Source: Micropterus salmoides (lineage: Eukaryota; Chordata; Actinopteri; Centrarchiformes; Centrarchidae). From it: DNA of 64,000 nt. Both the position numbers and the translations under genes were made by a program. Positions 60,941 to 64,000 of this stretch are shown piece by piece. Below the pieces are notes generated by a model. It ran no database searches. It was not told where the DNA came from and saw nothing but the letters and a program-made list of their open reading frames with translations. The DNA is taken from positions 7,380,155 to 7,444,154 of the forward strand of contig NW_024040596.1 of NCBI RefSeq assembly GCF_014851395.1, given 5' to 3'. Each line of letters begins with the position of its first letter. Position 1 is the first letter of the stretch.

Positions 60941-62859
60941 GTTGGCACCATTGGCCAAATTCAAAGTGAGGTGGGGGACCAGCAAGCCAAATGTGAAGCT
61001 CTTGAGGGTCGCCAATTGGGGCCAAATTTGGCCTGCAATTCCATGCTACAGTGCATGTTACTCTCTGGGGTCTAAGGAACACTCTTTCAAGGACCCAGTC
61101 CTGGCAATGGAATTCATCAACCGTGAAATGCTAAGGATGCACTTGAAAGACTGCAGATATGGTATTTGTCTGCAATGATAGCAGAGAAAAAGCTTATTCA
61201 TTATTATTTCTCTAAATACAATGACAAACCATAATTATCATACATAACCTTAGCTTGCATTACTTTTGAGTGTTATGATTAATATCCAACAGCTTCGTTG
61301 GGGGGGTGTAAGGGTGGGTGACATTTGTGTTTTCTTTTTCTTATTAACTTCCTTTTTGGCATTTTTTCATTACAAGTATTTTTTTGGAGATGACTCAGGT
61401 GGAGTTAGTGATTATAATCCAATACATGTTTTGTTCAATTCAGCGAATATTTCCTCACGGTTTGCTAGCTCTCCGTTTTGTGTGTGGTCTGAAAAAAAAA
61501 TCAGGTTTTCCTACAGAGCACTGGCTCAATACATGGAGAACAAAGAAAGCCGGTTCCAAGTTGGAACCATTACCAAATTTCCAAGTGCAGAGGATTTGTT
61601 AAGACACGTGCATTTCGATTCTGCTGATCAGTTTCTAACTTTTTCCATATTTCAGTCACGCTCCTGATTGAACTGCAGTGACCATTTTACTGTCCAGGTG
61701 ATCTTATAATTGATAAGCCATGTATATATTTATGCAAATCATTTGGTTACCACTTATGAACTTATGCTGTTAAAAATGCTGTGCTTGTACTCCTTCGACT
61801 TTCTCAGTTCATTAAGTCCATTAAAAAGTGTGTGACAGTGATCCAACAGTATCATTACTGTACAAGATTCCTCCTCTTTGTCCTGTCTACATTATTGTTC
61901 ATAACATTTGGTAATAAAGCTTATAATCAGTTGTTGATAATCTTTCCCCCCTTGTTCTGGACCAAATGAACCAGTCTGCTGTACTTCATTCCCTTGGTGT
62001 TTTTCATAACAATGAAGGAGTGAAAACTTGCCCACAGTATTAGGGCCTACTAGAGGTCCTCGCCGCCTCTGCAATGAGCCATCAGCTCCGCGAATGCTCC
62101 TGCTGTTTAAAGCAACATTATGTTAGATTTGAGGGTTTGTTTGTGCTGTTTGGAGTGTAATTCACTTCTATTGTAAATAAGGGCAGCCGGACACGTGTAT
62201 AATCATCACAGACAAAACATGGTATGCTGTACTAAAAAGAGTCCACACTTCCCCCTATTTGTGCAAGACATAGGCTACTACAGTGTAAAATACTACATCG
62301 GGCATGCTGGACTAAAGAGAAGTTGTAAGAAAGATTCCTAGACATAGATCCAGAGTGTGACTGTTGTAAATTGATTTTGTCTTTTGGAACTGCTCCAAGC
62401 AAGCAACTTATTGGACTTCTGCGTTTAAGACACTGTCAGAGGTCCTTTATGTGACTTTATACCCCTATCCTATTATGACTCTTTTTCAGAGGTCCAACTG
62501 CAGCACCTTTAGACCTCAGGCCCCTCACATGCAACTATTATTGCCCCCCGCTGGTTGGAGGATGTAACATAAATAAATCATTCAGTCATTTATTCACACA
62601 ACTATAAACAGCTATAGCATAACTTAACACTAACTTGCTGGAAAGCTAGACGCTGGCGGCTAATGAGCAACACAGGCTGTATGCAGTAAACTGCAAGCTA
62701 ATTGCTCCTTGCTACTTTAAAAAAGAAACAAATAAAACACAGAAGATTAACTCCTTGGTACAACAGCCAAACACACAAGTTGAAGAGAGCATCACAGAAA
62801 CTTGAGAGGAAATGGCATTTTATACATCAAGACGAATCTTGTTTGATCTGGCAGGATAG
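60941..62859. other. Intergenic DNA, no gene recognised
   Basis: A 133-codon open frame on the plus strand (61266-61667) includes FSYRALAQYMENKESRFQVG but matches no family I know and has no clear splice sites. The rest is AT-rich. A GCTGGCGGCTAATGAG patch lies near 62652. Confidence 0.45.
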
Positions 62860-63307
62860 TCTGAAAATTTAGAGGAAGGCCCTCCGTAGCGCCAGAGCAG
62901 CTTAGTCCTCATTAATAGAGGAAAATAAGAACAATCCCAGGTTCCTCTTCAAAGCTGTGGCCAGGCTGACAGGGAGTCACAGCTCTACTGAGCCATGTGT
63001 TCCTATTGAACTCAGTAGTGATGTTTTCATGAACTTCTTCAAAGACAAAATTCTAATTATTAGGATAAAATTTAGCACCTCCTGCCCTCCGTGGATTTCA
63101 ACCTGTCCTCAGTCACAGGAACCTCATAAGCACCCGCAAAACTCGATGGATATTTGGACTGTTTCACCAGCATACTTCAATTGTGACCTTGTCCAAACCA
63201 ACAACATGCCCCACAGACCCAATTCCAACCAAGGTGCTCAAAGATGTTTTGCCCTCAGTTGGCACTTCTTGGCTAGATATGATCAACCTTTCCTTGTCAA
63301 CAGGCTA
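62860..63307 (+). pseudogene. L2-like LINE ORF2 fragment, interrupted
   Basis: The plus-strand translation shows NPRFLFKAVARLTGSHSST (about 62935-62990), VFMNFFKDKIL (about 63020-63055), and after a frame change TDPIPTKVLKDVLPSVGTSW then LDMINLSLSTGY (to about 63307). This is the region between endonuclease and reverse transcriptase of the same LINE type as the 36.4-39.3 kb element (which has DPIPTRLLKEVLPL). The frame stops exactly where another LINE's 3' terminus begins at 63308. Confidence 0.7.
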
Positions 63308-64000
63308 TCAGAATCAGAAATACTTTATTGATCCCCGAGGGGAAAATCTTTGTCACAATTGCACACTTGTCAAGGCATAAGGAATAGAAATAGTAATAAA
63401 AGGTAGATAGATAAATAGTGTGTATATATGAGTATAAATTTTAAATATATATTAAACAGATAATATTGCACAAAAATAGATATAGATGTGTCAGACACTT
63501 AGAGGGAGGAGTTATAAAGCTTGATGGCATCAGGCAGGAATGACTTCCTGTGGTGCTCTGTGGTGCATTTTGGGGGAATGAGTCTTGCACTGAAAGTGCT
63601 CCTGTGTTTGATTAGCATCCCATAACACATAACATCATGGAGTGGGTGGGAGACATTGTCCAAGATGACATGTAGCTTAGACAGCATCCTCCGAGAGTCC
63701 AGCTCCACCCCCACAACGTCACTGGCCTTGCGTATCAGTTTGTTGAGTCTGTTAGCGTCCGCTACCCACAGCCTGCTGCCCCAGCATGCAACAGCAAACA
63801 GGGATAGCACTGGCCACCACAGACTCATAAAACATCCTCAGCATCATCCTGCAGATGTTGAAGGACCTCAGCCTCCTCAGAAAATAGACAGCTTTGGCCC
63901 TTCCTGTAGAGGGCTTGAGTGTTCTTGGCACAGTCCAGTTTATTGTCCAAGTGCACTCCCAGGAATATGTAATCATATACCTCAGTCTTTTAAAGAGGTG
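63308..64000 (-). pseudogene. LINE 3' region (Rex1/L2-type), reversed, running off the window
   Basis: Minus-strand translation from 63976 leftwards reads KPSTGRAKAVYFLRRLRSFN, MLRMFYESVVAS, VADANRLNKLIRKASDVVGV, RRMLSKLHVILDNVSHPLHD and HHRKSFLPDAIKLYNSSL, then a stop near 63510. This is the carboxyl end of a teleost LINE ORF2. A frame change separates the first part from VADANRL. The 3' tail ends ATCAGAATCAGAAATACTTT with TATTGATCCCCGAGGGG at 63308-63350, a common teleost LINE terminus. It is inserted in the LINE on its left. Confidence 0.75.

Noticed and set aside
61266..61667. 133-codon open frame on the plus strand
   Set aside because: Not recognised, hydrophobic AT-rich start, no flanking splice signals; kept only as a note in the region entry.
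1..64000. CRISPR arrays, bacterial operons, rRNA or functional tRNA genes
   Set aside because: No regularly spaced repeats, Shine-Dalgarno-led gene strings, rRNA words or complete cloverleaf were seen; the DNA is vertebrate nuclear in character.

Overview
The window looks like nuclear DNA of a teleost fish. The evidence is a vertebrate-type spliced gene, long AT-rich introns, and many teleost-style repeats (L2/CR1-like and RTE/Rex3-like LINEs, Tc1-like transposons, a DIRS-like element, hAT-like and other inverted-repeat elements, a tRNA-derived SINE). The species cannot be named from sequence alone.

Two protein-coding genes can be supported. At the left edge, on the minus strand, is the first coding exon of an unconventional myosin, myo1b. 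Its start codon is at 537-539, its donor at 413-412, and the rest of the gene lies off the left side. A roughly 10 kb first intron leads to a CpG-dense stretch near 10.6-10.96 kb that is the likely 5' end. About 0.9 kb further right, facing the opposite way, starts bzw1 (eIF5-mimic protein). It is complete: one noncoding exon plus eleven coding exons from 12804 to 20720, encoding an intact 419-residue protein, with a poly(A) signal at 21396. The pair is head-to-head.

From about 21.4 kb to the right end no intact host gene is visible. This stretch holds decayed repeats and broken genes. In order these are an RTE/Rex3-type repeat (26.7 kb), a DIRS-like retrotransposon remnant (27.5-28.5 kb), and an orphan GC-box promoter with a possible first exon (31.6-32.2 kb). 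Next come a solo LTR with a 4-bp target duplication (32.73-33.76 kb), a reversed LINE fragment (33.9-34.85 kb), and an unprocessed pseudogene resembling a teleost SAM-domain (samd3-like) family, cut off by a Tc1-type end (34.85-36.27 kb). These are followed by a nearly full-length but internally deleted L2-like LINE (36.36-39.3 kb), an unclassified possibly LTR-related block (39.95-41.3 kb), a tRNA-type SINE (45.6 kb), a small inverted-repeat element (54.56 kb), a Tc1 transposase pseudogene (56.4-57.66 kb), a second Tc1 fragment (58.5-59.0 kb), and nested LINE fragments (62.86-64 kb).

I found no evidence for a new biological system. The most informative points are the head-to-head myo1b/bzw1 arrangement, the weak start-codon context of bzw1 (which fits the known translational autoregulation of this family), the interrupted samd3-like pseudogene, the solo LTR with clean ends, and several nested insertions that order transposition events. 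All family assignments come from reading translations and remembered family signatures; no database search was done.
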